DNA of 64,000 bases from Granulicella sibirica (GCF_004115155.1 NZ_RDSM01000004.1:1-64000), one strand, 5' to 3'. Shown: positions 44,242-53,991, counted from the first letter of the stretch. Notes: generated from the letters alone by a model not told the origin. Made by a program: numbers and translations.

Positions 44242-45096
44242 ATGTACATACGGGTTCTCGTTGCTGTGGCAGTTATCTTCGCGTGTCTGATGCCGGCTCG
44301 TGCCGAAACGACCTACAACCTTATCTTCACTGGTAGCTCGGGAAGCGAGATAGGTTCCGGAACGCTTGTTCTGAACGAGACGCCACCATCCGGGAACTCG
44401 ACGTTCTATGAAGCAACTGACCCTGAACACGCCGGGTACACCATCACGAGTTTTAGCGCGACCGTAGATAGCTATACTTTCGATCTATCAAATGAATCCG
44501 CGCTCACATCGGCTACGTTCAGCAATGGTGCGTTGAAGGACCTCGAATATCAGAGTTTTCCGGGCCCTTCTGTCGGCTCAGGTTTTGAAGTCTTCTTCAG
44601 TACTTATGGAAACAACTTCAGCATCGGGAACACTCTTGCGCCGTATCCGAATGACAGCGGTACGTTCACGGCTACCCCCGCTGCCGTACCATTCTGCAAA
44701 CTGAGCGCCGCCCTTGAGGCGATCGTAGATACTCATAGAACCGACAGCCTCATCCTCGAAGCGACGTTCTCCCCGGGTCCCGGTGGCATCATCGATCCGT
44801 CCACCCAGCGGGTCTCGATCGCAGCTGGCACATTCCATGTAACCATTCCGGCCGGGTCCTTTCAAGCGAGCCGCGTTGGCTATCTTTACAAGGGATCGAT
44901 TGACGGAGTGAGTATTGAATTCGTCCTTCGGGAACTTAGTCCCCCGAGTGCGAATACCTGCTCGACTGACACCTATACCCTCATCGGCACCGCACGCGGA
45001 GCCGACCTTAGCCCCCTGACTAATCCGATCACTGTTGCAATCAGCATCGGCGAGAACACAGGAACGGAAAAGGTTGAGGCGCTTCTTCAACCCTGA
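44242..45096 (+). CDS. Secreted two-part protein: PEP-CTERM-like N-domain plus acidobacterial beta domain
   Basis: A 284-residue protein with a clear signal peptide (to ARAET). Residues about 24-150 (YNLIFTGSSGSEIGSGTLVL to GTFTATPAAVP) look like the body of PEP-CTERM exported proteins, but the PEP-CTERM sorting tail is absent. Instead there is a second domain (from about 160) with the pattern DSLILEATFSPGPGG...FHVTIPAGSFQ...GADLSPLTNPITVAISIG, a beta-rich module I recall as frequent in Acidobacteria. This suggests a domain exchange at about residue 150. Function unknown. Confidence 0.65.
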   Translation: MYIRVLVAVAVIFACLMPARAETTYNLIFTGSSGSEIGSGTLVLNETPPSGNSTFYEATDPEHAGYTITSFSATVDSYTFDLSNESALTSATFSNGALKDLEYQSFPGPSVGSGFEVFFSTYGNNFSIGNTLAPYPNDSGTFTATPAAVPFCKLSAALEAIVDTHRTDSLILEATFSPGPGGIIDPSTQRVSIAAGTFHVTIPAGSFQASRVGYLYKGSIDGVSIEFVLRELSPPSANTCSTDTYTLIGTARGADLSPLTNPITVAISIGENTGTEKVEALLQP

Positions 45097-45531
45097 CCCA
45101 CCAAAAGCTAAAATTTGGCTTTGGTAGAAGAAGAGATGCGCGGAGTTCGCGAGTCCTCCGCGGCCCCTCTGCGGCTGTAAGCTGCGTCTATTAAGGGGGC
45201 GACCTCTCTCTTTGCTGCAGATGGCATCTATGAAGAGATGCGGCTAACGAACCAGGGAGAGACGGGTAAATGCTTGAAGGGACCCGACTCGGCGCATTAA
45301 GAGCAACAAGTATCGCGTCTGCGAATGCGTTGGTCGCATTCGATCAGGTCTGTTTACAACCTGTACGCCAAGCTGTAGGATGGCAGCCGCCTATGCGATG
45401 GGTGCATGCAAGCATCACCCTCGTCTGCACAGGAGGAGCTTCGCTCTGCACTCGCTGCGGGCGTCGCGATTAGCTGAGGTTATCCGATCAACCGAACACG
45501 CTCGCAACGAAGCGCGCCGAGGAGTTTCGCC
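45097..45531. other. Intergenic region, no supported gene
   Basis: 435 bp between two secreted-protein genes. A 67-codon ORF at 45270-45473 has no ribosome binding site and no signal. The promoter of the FG-GAP gene must lie here, but no clear element is seen. Confidence 0.5.
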
Positions 45532-47292
45532 ATGTTCGATAGGAAAGGTCCTTCAGAGTTTCTAAGGCTTGGAGTAACAATCGGCGTCTGCATGGTTGTT
45601 CCTTTTCCAAGGGCAATGGCTTCAGCCCCTCTTCCGACCAGTACGCTCCTCCTCGTGGAAGCAAACGGAGCCGACGTGACCCGGGTTCCCCGCAAAACAG
45701 CAGTCCAGTTAGTGGCTCAGGTCCAGAGTCCTACTGCGGCTCTTACCACCGGGCGGGTGCGCTTTTGCGATGCGTCGCTATCTGTGTGCAACGATCTTCA
45801 TCAACTAGGAGTTGCCCAACTGACAAGCTCCGGAGCGGCTACTTTGACCATCGTTCCGGGGATTGGGGTGCGATCTTACCGGGCGGAGTTCCTCGGAATA
45901 GCAAAGGAGTATCAATCGAGCCTTTCCTCCGCGCAGACTTTGACGGTAACTGGGAAGTTTCCTACGACAACGACGCTTGCCGCGACCGGAAATCCGGGTG
46001 ACTACACGCTGAATGCAACGGTCGTTGGCAGCGGCTCAACGGCGTCTCTGAGCGGCACCGTAACCTTTACCGACCTCGGTGCGAACAATGAAAGCCTTGG
46101 AAGCAGCGCAATCGGCAGCAGCACGCCCGGTCTATCGCTGGCAGTCGCTTCTGGCAGCACAAACCTTCCAGCTCCATCCGCGCTTGGAGATTTCAACGGT
46201 GATGGAATTCCTGACCTTGCAGGTGCGGAATCGACGGACAGTATAGCGATCCTACTGGGTGATGGTGCCGGCGGTTTCCTGGCAACCAGAACCAGCATCC
46301 CGGTCGGCTACAACGTCGGTCAGTTCGCTGTGGGAGATTTCAACGGCGATGGCTTCCAGGATATTGCAGCGGTCAGTTACACCGACGCAAAGTTAGTTAT
46401 TGTTCTAGGGAAGGGCGATGGGACCTTTCAATCACCCATGGTATTGCCCGGTGCGCTCTATGCAAACACGATTGTCGTCGGCGACTTCAACCGAGACGGT
46501 ATTGCAGACCTGGCAACGACGAACAACGGTGTCAGCGCGGTGACGCTTTATATCGGTCGTGGTGACGGAACTTTTAACAAGAAGTCCACGCCCCTTGCTG
46601 GCGCCTCTGTGAACATGGCGCTCGCTGACTTTAATGGTGATGGTATCGAGGATATTGCGGCGATCGAGGCCAGTTCAGTCGAGGTTCTGTTGGGTAATGC
46701 GAATGGGACGTTTACCAGTGCCTCAAACACCGCAGTCGGCGCCGATCCATTTCAGGTGATTGCAGGCGACTTCAACAACGACGGAGTGCCCGATCTCGCA
46801 ACAGTCAGTCCAACTGAATACTCCGTGTCTATTCTTCTTGGACAGGGGAGCGGTGCATTTACAGCATCTCCCGACATTGCATTCGACTCCAGTACGCAGC
46901 CATATGCCATCGCCTTGACGGACTTGAATCAGGACGAAATTGAAGATATTGCTGTCGCGACGGCATCCAGCGTCGAAGGTCAAGCCTATGCGAGCGTCTT
47001 GTTCGGAACCGGGCAAGGGACATTCGTTTCGACAGACCTTCCGATTCCCGGCCGCATCTTTGAGGGCGCGTCTGAGTACTTCATTTTGAGCGCCGATATG
47101 AATGGCGACGGTAACCCAGATCTGATTCTTGGACCGGGCGTGCTGCTCGATAAGGTAACAGAGACGGCACAAGCATCGCTGAGCGGGGTTTCTATTAGCG
47201 GCTCAGGAACGCACTCTGTTCAAGCGGCAAGCGCATTGTCGTCCCCGTATAACTCAAGCACCTCGGGAACCCTTGGACTACAGGCGCAATAG
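45532..47292 (+). CDS. Secreted FG-GAP/VCBS-repeat protein
   Basis: A 586-residue protein preceded by GAGGAG. A hydrophobic N-terminus (about residues 12-30) acts as signal or anchor. Next are an Ig-like region (about 35-200, with VTFTDLG-type strands) and seven FG-GAP blades with calcium-type loops, such as DFNGDGIPDLAG, DFNGDGFQDIAA, DFNRDGIADLAT and DMNGDGNPDLIL. These probably close an integrin-like beta propeller on the cell surface. It lacks any enzyme domain. A binding or adhesion role is inferred from the fold. Confidence 0.83.
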   Translation: MFDRKGPSEFLRLGVTIGVCMVVPFPRAMASAPLPTSTLLLVEANGADVTRVPRKTAVQLVAQVQSPTAALTTGRVRFCDASLSVCNDLHQLGVAQLTSSGAATLTIVPGIGVRSYRAEFLGIAKEYQSSLSSAQTLTVTGKFPTTTTLAATGNPGDYTLNATVVGSGSTASLSGTVTFTDLGANNESLGSSAIGSSTPGLSLAVASGSTNLPAPSALGDFNGDGIPDLAGAESTDSIAILLGDGAGGFLATRTSIPVGYNVGQFAVGDFNGDGFQDIAAVSYTDAKLVIVLGKGDGTFQSPMVLPGALYANTIVVGDFNRDGIADLATTNNGVSAVTLYIGRGDGTFNKKSTPLAGASVNMALADFNGDGIEDIAAIEASSVEVLLGNANGTFTSASNTAVGADPFQVIAGDFNNDGVPDLATVSPTEYSVSILLGQGSGAFTASPDIAFDSSTQPYAIALTDLNQDEIEDIAVATASSVEGQAYASVLFGTGQGTFVSTDLPIPGRIFEGASEYFILSADMNGDGNPDLILGPGVLLDKVTETAQASLSGVSISGSGTHSVQAASALSSPYNSSTSGTLGLQAQ

Positions 47293-47490
47293 TGCTGAGG
47301 AGCCATGCTCCCTGCGGGCTACATGACATTGTGTTTGAGTCTAGGCGAACCGGTTCGCATTCCAATCGTCACGAGGCGTGATAGCCGGGTGATGCGGAAC
47401 CTAGTCTTCTGAAGGTTTTAGAAATCTGATTTGGACTGGCCGGGATCAAATGTTCTCAGCCAGTCCGCATCATTTTGGAGCGCGAGGCAT

Positions 47491-48609
47491 CTACGCCTCT
47501 GGTTTGCGTTCTGGTGGGGTCTCCTTCGGAGGGGCGGGATGCGGAGCCGTCTTAGGGGCTGGCGGCCTAGGTGCAGCTTTTGGAGCGGGCTTTGATACTG
47601 GAGCAGTTTGGGGCCGTGGAGCCGGTTCAGTTCCTGGGCGTGGGGACTGCTCTGCAGGTCTTGCTCCTGGGAGTGGCTTTACAGGTGTTGCTTGGCCTGG
47701 CCGGGTAGCAGGAGCTTGGGCCGGTTTAGCCTCTGGGGCCGGGTGAACTGCAGCGGGAGGGTTGGAGGTCTTGGCCGCAGGCTGGGGCGAGCCGGTCTTT
47801 GGTCCCGCAGTCGCTGGACGGGACGGCGCGGCTACGTACGGTTTCACGCCCGGCGCGGCTTTGGCTGCAACCGCACTGTGCTGTAACTCCGCCACGCTCG
47901 CGACGGGCTTGGCAACGGCTGCGTGAGCAGGAACTCCGTGATTTGCGGAGGCGAAGTTCGACTTATCTTGCTTGGCCACCTGCTCATGCTGCTGCTGGGA
48001 GGCGGTGGGTTGGATGTGCGGCAGCGAAGCAAAGGCTTGCTGCTGCTGGGTTGGCCTCGCGGTCACTCCATTTGGTCCGCCGTTGAAGCTCGTGTGATTG
48101 TTGTTGACGATGGTGGTGTTGTTGATCACGGTTGTGTTGACATAGGTGTTGCGAATGACAGTGGTGTTTACGCTGACTGCGGCTGTGTTGTACGCAAAGT
48201 TTCCACCTCGCCATTCGCCTCCGGCGAAGCCTCCTCCGCCATAGCCGAAGCCATAGTTGACACCCCCATAGAAGCCGACCTGGGTTCCCCAATAACCATT
48301 GTGAAAGGCGTAATTCCCGTCGTCGCCATAGCCCCAGTAGCCTGGGGTCCAAAGGTACCCGGGTTGCGGTGCCTGCACCCAGGTTCCGGGAACCCAATAG
48401 TAGTCCCCGATACCATCCCAGGCCCAGTAGCCGGGCGTCCACATGTAGTTTGGTTGAGGACAAGGAGGTTGGACGTAGACAGGCAACGCGGGCGGACCGA
48501 TGTTGATGCTGATACCGATGGAAAATTGTGCGAAAGACATCGCAGGCGTTGCGGCAAGGGATCCCCCCAGGAGGGCTAATCTGAATAGCTGTTTGCGTAG
48601 AGTTTTCAT
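47491..48609 (-). CDS. YXWGXW-repeat surface protein with proline-rich tail
   Basis: About 372 residues from the ATG at 48609 (AGGAAGC upstream); the earlier ATG at 48630 has no site. After a signal peptide (to SFAQF) there are YxWxPGYW-type repeats (YMWTPGYWAW, YYWVPGTWVQ, YLWTPGYWGY, YAFHNGYWG), a Gly/Asn-rich middle with NTTVINNTTIVNNN, and a Pro/Ala-rich basic tail (about 240-372). Such proteins are exported and common in Acidobacteria; the function is unknown. Confidence 0.8.
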   Translation of the reverse strand: MKTLRKQLFRLALLGGSLAATPAMSFAQFSIGISINIGPPALPVYVQPPCPQPNYMWTPGYWAWDGIGDYYWVPGTWVQAPQPGYLWTPGYWGYGDDGNYAFHNGYWGTQVGFYGGVNYGFGYGGGGFAGGEWRGGNFAYNTAAVSVNTTVIRNTYVNTTVINNTTIVNNNHTSFNGGPNGVTARPTQQQQAFASLPHIQPTASQQQHEQVAKQDKSNFASANHGVPAHAAVAKPVASVAELQHSAVAAKAAPGVKPYVAAPSRPATAGPKTGSPQPAAKTSNPPAAVHPAPEAKPAQAPATRPGQATPVKPLPGARPAEQSPRPGTEPAPRPQTAPVSKPAPKAAPRPPAPKTAPHPAPPKETPPERKPEA

Positions 48610-49158
48610 ATAAAGCTTCCTATCTTCCACATTGTTTGGGTATCTTTTGGATCCGGCTCCTGCAATCTGGCTGACCAGACAAAATCAAATATTATCCGCG
48701 CCCCGGATAGCGGCACGGCGAGTCTACCGGGAGAGACTGGAGGTCTTTTTCGAATGAAACTAGCCGCATCGAGGTGACCAGTCAGCTTGTCTCCGCTTAT
48801 TGGTTGAGTCCAAGAATCTCCATGCCCGCAAGCCAAGCAACCTTTTCGTTCAACAGAGAATCTAGACGAAAAGCACCACAGGTTTGAGACTCACCGCACG
48901 GATAGTGGTGGGTCTCTTTTTTTCCCGCTTGCTCTTCGTCTTTAGATAGAACCCGTTACCGCTGAAGAGTTGCTGCGGCTCGTGCGAGGTCTTTCGTATT
49001 TCTTTTGCAGTCTGGAAGGGGCATGGGGCGATGCTTTCGAGTCGACTGAGCTGCCCGGGTTCATCTGCTGTCGCCAATGACTCGAGCTGCTCAACCCATT
49101 TCTTATGGAGGCCGTCAGGATGTCCCCGTACTGACCGGGACGTCAAGGGACCATAAAA
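48610..49158. other. Intergenic region, lower GC, no supported gene
   Basis: 549 bp between the YXWGXW gene and tRNA-Arg. A minus-strand ORF of 108 codons starts inside the tRNA and has no independent start. It might be the remnant of something inserted at the tRNA, but I see no integrase or repeat to show that. Confidence 0.4.
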
Positions 49159-49235
49159 TGGTAGGCGAGGCAGGGATCGAACCTGCAACCCCCAGCTTAG
49201 AAGGCTGGTGCTCTATCCGATTGAGCTACTCGCCC
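49159..49235 (-). tRNA. tRNA-Arg (TCT)
   Basis: A full cloverleaf on the minus strand: acceptor GGGCGAG/CTCGCCT, anticodon stem CCAGC/GCTGG with loop CTTCTAA (anticodon TCT), T-arm GTTCGATC and an encoded CCA. Confidence 0.95.
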
Positions 49236-49292
49236 GTACAGGCTTGCACTCGTGATTGTAGCGGCTCCGGACCGGCCGGAACAGCGTTCTTG

Positions 49293-49892
49293 CTATCCGG
49301 CGGTTAGATCGCGGCTCCGCAGAAGCGACACGATCGCTTCGAGGGCCGCCGCCCAGTGTTCTGTCGCTGTGTCCAGATCGGGCCCGAGTGCGCGGACGTA
49401 GATGCTTACCGAAAACCCTTCCTGCGGCCCGGATAGATCCACGAAGGCTGGACGCACAATGCAATCGAGTGCGGCATAGGGATGATCGAGGGGAGCCGCG
49501 AGTCGCGTGAGACGGTGCAGTTGCTGACCCTGCTGATGAAACGATGCGAAGATTGTCCGCTCGCGCCATAACAGGTCGATGTAACTTCCAAACCCGGCGC
49601 GTGTCTCGACGGCATCGAGGGCGGGAAGATCGAGGTTTAGTTGCAGGTGTTCAAGTTCCTCGGCTTCTAAAGCCCACACATCGGATTTTGCCGAGAAGAC
49701 GGGCGAGCGCGGCGCGTTGAGCGCACGCAGTGCCTGCATCAGCGCGGGGTACTGCTCCGCTTCGGGAAGATGGTCAAAGTCATAGGGATTTTGTCGCAGA
49801 TCCACAAAGGCCGCGCTCCCGTCCGGATCCTGCCAGGGCACTACAAGGACAGGGTCGTCGGCGGTACATTCAGCGGACCATTCGGCAAGCAT
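49293..49892 (-). CDS. Conserved hypothetical protein
   Basis: A 199-residue soluble protein with no signal peptide or membrane segment and no motif I recognise. It has a mixed alpha/beta pattern and regular codon use. It follows the hydrolase gene (gap 41 bp) on the same strand, so it is likely in the operon DUF72-hydrolase-this protein, ending just before tRNA-Arg. Confidence 0.6.
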   Translation of the reverse strand: MLAEWSAECTADDPVLVVPWQDPDGSAAFVDLRQNPYDFDHLPEAEQYPALMQALRALNAPRSPVFSAKSDVWALEAEELEHLQLNLDLPALDAVETRAGFGSYIDLLWRERTIFASFHQQGQQLHRLTRLAAPLDHPYAALDCIVRPAFVDLSGPQEGFSVSIYVRALGPDLDTATEHWAAALEAIVSLLRSRDLTAG

Positions 49893-49933
49893 CTCTCGAT
49901 TATCGCAGGATGTGTCCGTCCGCGGACATAGCG

Positions 49934-50995
49934 CTAGCGCACGATGCTGTGCAGGAATCGAAGCAGCGTGGTCTCGGCCCAGTATCCGTCGTCGCCCGCA
50001 GAGGGATCGGGCTCAGCCAGAAATGCGCAATGGCCGCCATGCTGCGGCTCGACCATGAGGATGTGCGGGTTTGCGGTGATCTTCCGTCGCGTCTCGGGCG
50101 TGATGTGGACGAAGGGATCGTCGTCCGCGTGCAGGATGAGTGTGGGAATGGCAATACGGTCGACGACGCGAGCTGCTGCCGCACGGAAATAATAATCATT
50201 TGCCCCGGAGAAACCTGAGTAGAAGGCTGTCACCTTATCGTCGAATTCCCTAAGCGACGATAGACCTTCAGCCTTCGCGGGATCGAACGCCTTGGGAAAC
50301 AAGACGGCCTTCTTCCGAAACCGCCGCGTCAGAGCTTTCAGGAAGCGTCTCTCGTACAACCGGTTTGTTGGGCGATGGAGCATGTCGGCCGACGGCCCGA
50401 GGTCGACAGCCGGGGACACTCCCACAGAGGCTCGCAACTGCTTTGGACCCTCTGATCCAAGCTCTCCTACGAGCTTGAGCACCAGGTTTCCACCCATGGA
50501 ATAACCGACGAGCGCGATATGCTCGAGCCTCTCCCGGCTAAGAAAAAAGTGCATCACAGCCCGCACATCGCCTGAGAGTCCAGAGTGGTAGAGCGTGGGC
50601 GACAGATGCTCGGTTCCTCCGCAGTTCCGCATGTTCATGCGAATTACGTTCATCCCCGCAGCCCAGAGCTTGTTGGCGTTTCCGACGACATATTGCGAGT
50701 TCGAAGAGCCCTCAAGACCATGAAGCAGGATGACCGTCAGGCGATCCGCTCGCACCTCCGAAGGCTGCCAGTGGCAGTGACAGAGGACCTGGGTCGCAAT
50801 TTGCGAGGCGCTTCCAGGCGCGACCTCTACGAGCTGTGCTTCAGGCGCAGGTAGCCGGTCTTCGCGCGGCAGGAAATTTCCGACAATCGTTTGCAGGTGA
50901 CCGTTGCTCAAGAATCGGCGAGGCGCGAACGGCCGGACGGAGAAGGGTGCGGAATCTTCGACGGAACGTGTTGCGGTACTGTCGCTCGCCTGCAT
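49934..50995 (-). CDS. YheT-type alpha/beta hydrolase
   Basis: About 353 residues from the ATG at 50995, where the DUF72 stop TGA and this ATG share a base (TGATG). Marks are FLSNGHLQTIVGNFLPR, VILLHGLEGSSNSQY, the nucleophile elbow GYSMGGNL, the acid DDDPFVHI and the His in PQHGGHCAFLAE. This matches the YheT/ABHD1-3 hydrolase family (esterase or lipase-like, cytoplasmic). The substrate is not known. Confidence 0.88.
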   Translation of the reverse strand: MQASDSTATRSVEDSAPFSVRPFAPRRFLSNGHLQTIVGNFLPREDRLPAPEAQLVEVAPGSASQIATQVLCHCHWQPSEVRADRLTVILLHGLEGSSNSQYVVGNANKLWAAGMNVIRMNMRNCGGTEHLSPTLYHSGLSGDVRAVMHFFLSRERLEHIALVGYSMGGNLVLKLVGELGSEGPKQLRASVGVSPAVDLGPSADMLHRPTNRLYERRFLKALTRRFRKKAVLFPKAFDPAKAEGLSSLREFDDKVTAFYSGFSGANDYYFRAAAARVVDRIAIPTLILHADDDPFVHITPETRRKITANPHILMVEPQHGGHCAFLAEPDPSAGDDGYWAETTLLRFLHSIVR

Positions 50996-51786
50996 CAGTG
51001 AGTCGTATCCATCTCTGCCGCCGCCTTGAGAAAAGTAGTGGCGTTCCACGCGCCGGACGGGTCATCCTCGTGTTTGAAATAGGCGTAGACTTCGCGTGTC
51101 TTTGCGAGGTCGCTGAGCTTTTGGGCGAACGCTTCGACCTCAGCCTCCGAGTAGCCACCGGTTCGTCTCAGACGGAAGCATGCGAGGCCGTCGGCGGGAT
51201 GCACTTCGGGCGAGGCGAGATCGTCGCTCTCCGCGACGCACAGGGCCGCTTTGCTTGCGTGCAGCCGTTCGTAGACGGAATCGACGAACCACGATTCGTG
51301 CCGAAACTCGAACGCAATCGATGGCCTGCCTGCAGCCTGCAGGATCGGGATGTTCAGGAAGGCTTCCAGACGATCGAGGTCCATCTTGAGGTTGGGAGGG
51401 AGTTGGAAGAGTAGGAGTCCAAGCTTTCCAGCTTGTCTGACTGGCTCGAGCACGCGGATGAACTGTTCCACTGCCGCATCACACTTTTGCAGTCGGCTGA
51501 AGTGCGTGATCTGCTGGGGCGCCTTGAAGCTGAAGCGGAAGTTCGCGGGCGTCGCGGCAAGCCAGCCCTCGAGCATGGTCGCCGTCGGGAACGCACGGAA
51601 GGTGTAATTCACTTCAACGGAGTTCAACCGCGAGGCGTAGAAGGGAAGGAACCGCTTGGCCGCGAGACCGGCTGGATAGAATCCCGGCTTCCACGTGGGA
51701 TAAGCCCAGCCCGAGGTTCCGGCGAAGACATTGGTTGGAGAGGGAGCCAGCGGAAGCGGCTCGTCTATCTTGGTCTTCGGGGCCAT
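50995..51786 (-). CDS. DUF72 family protein, copy 2
   Basis: A 263-residue DUF72 protein: VFAGTSGWAYPTWKPGFYPAGL, RLNSVEVNYTFRAFP, FRFSFKAPQQITHFSRL, LLFQLPPNLKMDL, FEFRHESWF and YAYFKHEDDPSGAWNA. It is clearly diverged from copy 1 at 7912. It is the first gene of a tightly packed operon with the YheT-type hydrolase. Activity unknown. Confidence 0.88.
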   Translation of the reverse strand: MAPKTKIDEPLPLAPSPTNVFAGTSGWAYPTWKPGFYPAGLAAKRFLPFYASRLNSVEVNYTFRAFPTATMLEGWLAATPANFRFSFKAPQQITHFSRLQKCDAAVEQFIRVLEPVRQAGKLGLLLFQLPPNLKMDLDRLEAFLNIPILQAAGRPSIAFEFRHESWFVDSVYERLHASKAALCVAESDDLASPEVHPADGLACFRLRRTGGYSEAEVEAFAQKLSDLAKTREVYAYFKHEDDPSGAWNATTFLKAAAEMDTTH

Positions 51787-51822
51787 GGCTCGATCTATTC
51801 AGTTGATGGAGGAAGGAATTTT

Positions 51823-51898
51823 TGGGGCGGCTAGTGGGTTTCGAACCCACGACATCCGCTGCCACAGAGCGGCGTTCTGCCACTGAACTATAGCCGCC
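51823..51898 (-). tRNA. tRNA-His (GTG)
   Basis: Minus strand. Anticodon loop CTGTGGC gives GTG. The extra G at -1 opposite C73, specific for tRNA-His, is present in the gene. T-arm GTTCGAAA; CCA encoded. Confidence 0.95.
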
Positions 51899-51974
51899 AC
51901 AATAGTCAAATTATAGCATTCCGCCTCCGCGAAGCGCATCGTATGGGTAGATGCAGGCGATAAAGAGGCTGTCA

Positions 51975-52514
51975 ATGGACACAACCGTCAAACCTGAAAT
52001 CCTGTCTCCGCGTAGCCGGCGTGGCGGGAGTATCGCCAGCGATGAACACCTCGACCTGCTTTCGCACCTTCTCGACGACTATTTTCGGGTTCCGGGTACG
52101 AGCATCCGGTTCGGCCTGGATGGCATTGTCGGCTTCATCCCCGGCATTGGCGATATCCTGGGCGGCCTTGCATCGTGCATTATCATCATCGCCGCATGGC
52201 TCCGTGGCGTCTCTTACGTCACGATCACGCGGATGGTGATGAATGTCGGTATCGAGTCGCTGGTAGGAGCCGTGCCGGTGCTTGGGAATCTCTTCGACAT
52301 CGGCTGGAAGGCGAATCGGCGAAATTATGCGCTACTGACAGGCAGCCTCCAGAGCCCCCGAGCGCAGAGGCAGAAGAGTTGGCTCTTCCTCGCCGCGCTT
52401 TGCCTCACATTGGCGCTTCTCCTATCCATTCCGACCGTATTTCTAGGCTGGCTTCTCGTCCATCTTTTCAGCGCGTTTGGAAGGGATCTGCATCAGTTCA
52501 CGCCAAGTCGCTGA
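51975..52514 (+). CDS. DUF4112 membrane protein
   Basis: About 179 residues from the ATG at 51975 (AGAGG upstream). The DUF4112 body is visible: [39 protein letters not shown], then [40 protein letters not shown]. Two re-entrant or membrane helices are followed by a C-terminal transmembrane segment (about 143-167). Function unknown. Confidence 0.85.
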   Translation: MDTTVKPEILSPRSRRGGSIASDEHLDLLSHLLDDYFRVPGTSIRFGLDGIVGFIPGIGDILGGLASCIIIIAAWLRGVSYVTITRMVMNVGIESLVGAVPVLGNLFDIGWKANRRNYALLTGSLQSPRAQRQKSWLFLAALCLTLALLLSIPTVFLGWLLVHLFSAFGRDLHQFTPSR

Positions 52515-52552
52515 GCCACATTGCGAGCTGGTGAGCTAAAATGAATCTGAGT

Positions 52553-52629
52553 CGGGGCGTAGCGCAGCCTGGTAGCGCATCTGCTTTGGGAGCAGAGGGT
52601 CGGGAGTTCGAATCTCTCCGCCCCGACCA
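52553..52629 (+). tRNA. tRNA-Pro (TGG)
   Basis: Plus strand. Acceptor CGGGGCG pairs with CGCCCCG; anticodon stem TCTGC/GCAGA with loop TTTGGGA (TGG); T-arm GTTCGAAT; CCA encoded. Confidence 0.96.
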
Positions 52630-52657
52630 TTTCATCTACCGACATTTGAGATCAACG

Positions 52658-52694
52658 AAAAGGGGGACTGCCTGAAGCGCAGTCCCCCCTTTTC
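52658..52694 (+). terminator. Terminator after tRNA-Pro
   Basis: GGGGGACTGC pairs with GCAGTCCCCC around a 7-base loop (CTGAAGC), with A-run before and TTTTCTT after. Strong rho-independent type, usable in both directions. Confidence 0.85.
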
Positions 52695-52718
52695 TTGTTC
52701 TAGAAACGACCCGATCTC

Positions 52719-52795
<77 letters not shown>

Positions 52796-52848
52796 CTGCC
52801 TTATGCATTCTATCGGCTATCCGGGCTTCGCGCAAAGAATGCTGGCGA

Positions 52849-53991
52849 CTAGTGGGGTGTTTCGCCGCTCTGCAGGCTCGCGTTCGGCTTGCCACTGAGA
52901 TCGATGCGGAGGAACTCCGGTTCGCTCGCCGCGGGCTTGCCCATGAGGACCCGAATGCCTGCACGCCCGAATCCGAGGAAGAATCCAAGGAGGATCGCCG
53001 CGAGGGCCCCGACTCCGCAGAAGACCAGGATGCTGGTGAGGAGGCTCGCGGTCTTGGTGACCTCGGCGTGGAACTCGGCAGGCTTCTCCTTGTTCCAGGT
53101 GAGTTCGTTGCGGAGGTGGATGTTGTCGACGAGCGCCTGGGCCTCCGTCGGGGTAAAGCCGCCCGTGGCGAGCATGAGCATCGGCCCTTCGCGGCGGATG
53201 GTCGCTACGCCGGTAGAGACGGGATTCGCCTTGAAGTATGCCTCGATGGCTCGGCCCTCGTCGCCTGCGATGGTCGGGGTGGGGTAGAGGAGGATGGTTA
53301 GAATCCCTTTGGCGTGGATGCGGGTCTGGTACTCGGCGGTGACCGACTCGCCTGCCTTGTCGAAGGCCAGAATATTCGCCGGGAGGACGCCGCCCATCGC
53401 GGTATAGGCGGCAGGACCAAGCGCGTAGCGGGGCGTGCCTGTTATCAGGCCCTTCTCGGGAAGGTAGGTCGGGAGCAGAGGTGGCTGCGCTGCTGGGCCT
53501 GCGACCTTCGGCAGGTGAGCGATGAGTTCGTTGAGGAGGTCGGCGGTTTTCGCGGGGGGAGTGGTGAACTTGGCGACAACGAGGTTGACGCCGCTCTGGA
53601 AGACGATGCCTTCGGGAGTCGTGAGGGCGTCGTCGCCGATGTGTTTGGTAGGCGTAGCGCCCTGGCGACGGTTGTACGAGAGGGCAGCGGTGGCGCCGCT
53701 GTTGTCGATGAACTGATAGGCGGTGATGGTGCCTTTGCCGCTTCCGGAGCTGTAGTCGGAGTGCTCGTAGCGCTTGATGCCGTCTTCCTTCAGTACGGCA
53801 GCATCCGGGAGCGTCGGGAGCGCTCCAAGGCCGTCACCTACCTCAGCCGGCGTGGTCTTGGTGAAGTCGCCAAGCGTGCTAGGGAGAAGAGGAGCGGGCG
53901 GCTCAACCAATTTGGACTGCGTGATGGCCGGGATGGACATGGCGAGCAGCAGAATTGTGGGGAAAAAGCGGGATTTCGTCGCGGAAACCAT
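52849..53991 (-). CDS. DUF6599-like membrane-anchored protein
   Basis: A 380-residue protein. A signal peptide (to ITQSK) is followed by a duplicated alpha/beta region: LLPSTLGDFTKT start with YEHSDYSSGSGKGTITAYQFIDNSGATAAL, and a second similar half from about 180 (LLPTYLPEKGLITGTPRYALG). A transmembrane helix near 325-350 leads to a short cytoplasmic tail. This resembles DUF6599 proteins of Acidobacteria. It lies 41 bp after the amidase gene on the same strand. Confidence 0.65.
   Translation of the reverse strand: MVSATKSRFFPTILLLAMSIPAITQSKLVEPPAPLLPSTLGDFTKTTPAEVGDGLGALPTLPDAAVLKEDGIKRYEHSDYSSGSGKGTITAYQFIDNSGATAALSYNRRQGATPTKHIGDDALTTPEGIVFQSGVNLVVAKFTTPPAKTADLLNELIAHLPKVAGPAAQPPLLPTYLPEKGLITGTPRYALGPAAYTAMGGVLPANILAFDKAGESVTAEYQTRIHAKGILTILLYPTPTIAGDEGRAIEAYFKANPVSTGVATIRREGPMLMLATGGFTPTEAQALVDNIHLRNELTWNKEKPAEFHAEVTKTASLLTSILVFCGVGALAAILLGFFLGFGRAGIRVLMGKPAASEPEFLRIDLSGKPNASLQSGETPH

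Noticed and set aside
45270..45473. 67-codon ORF before the FG-GAP gene
   Set aside because: No ribosome site and no signal; probably chance.
46180..47120. Repeats in the FG-GAP gene as a CRISPR-like array
   Set aside because: The repeats are protein repeats (calcium loops of a propeller) with variable DNA sequence and no spacers.
48862..49188. 108-codon ORF upstream of the YXWGXW gene
   Set aside because: It begins inside tRNA-Arg and has no independent start signal; kept only as a note on the region.
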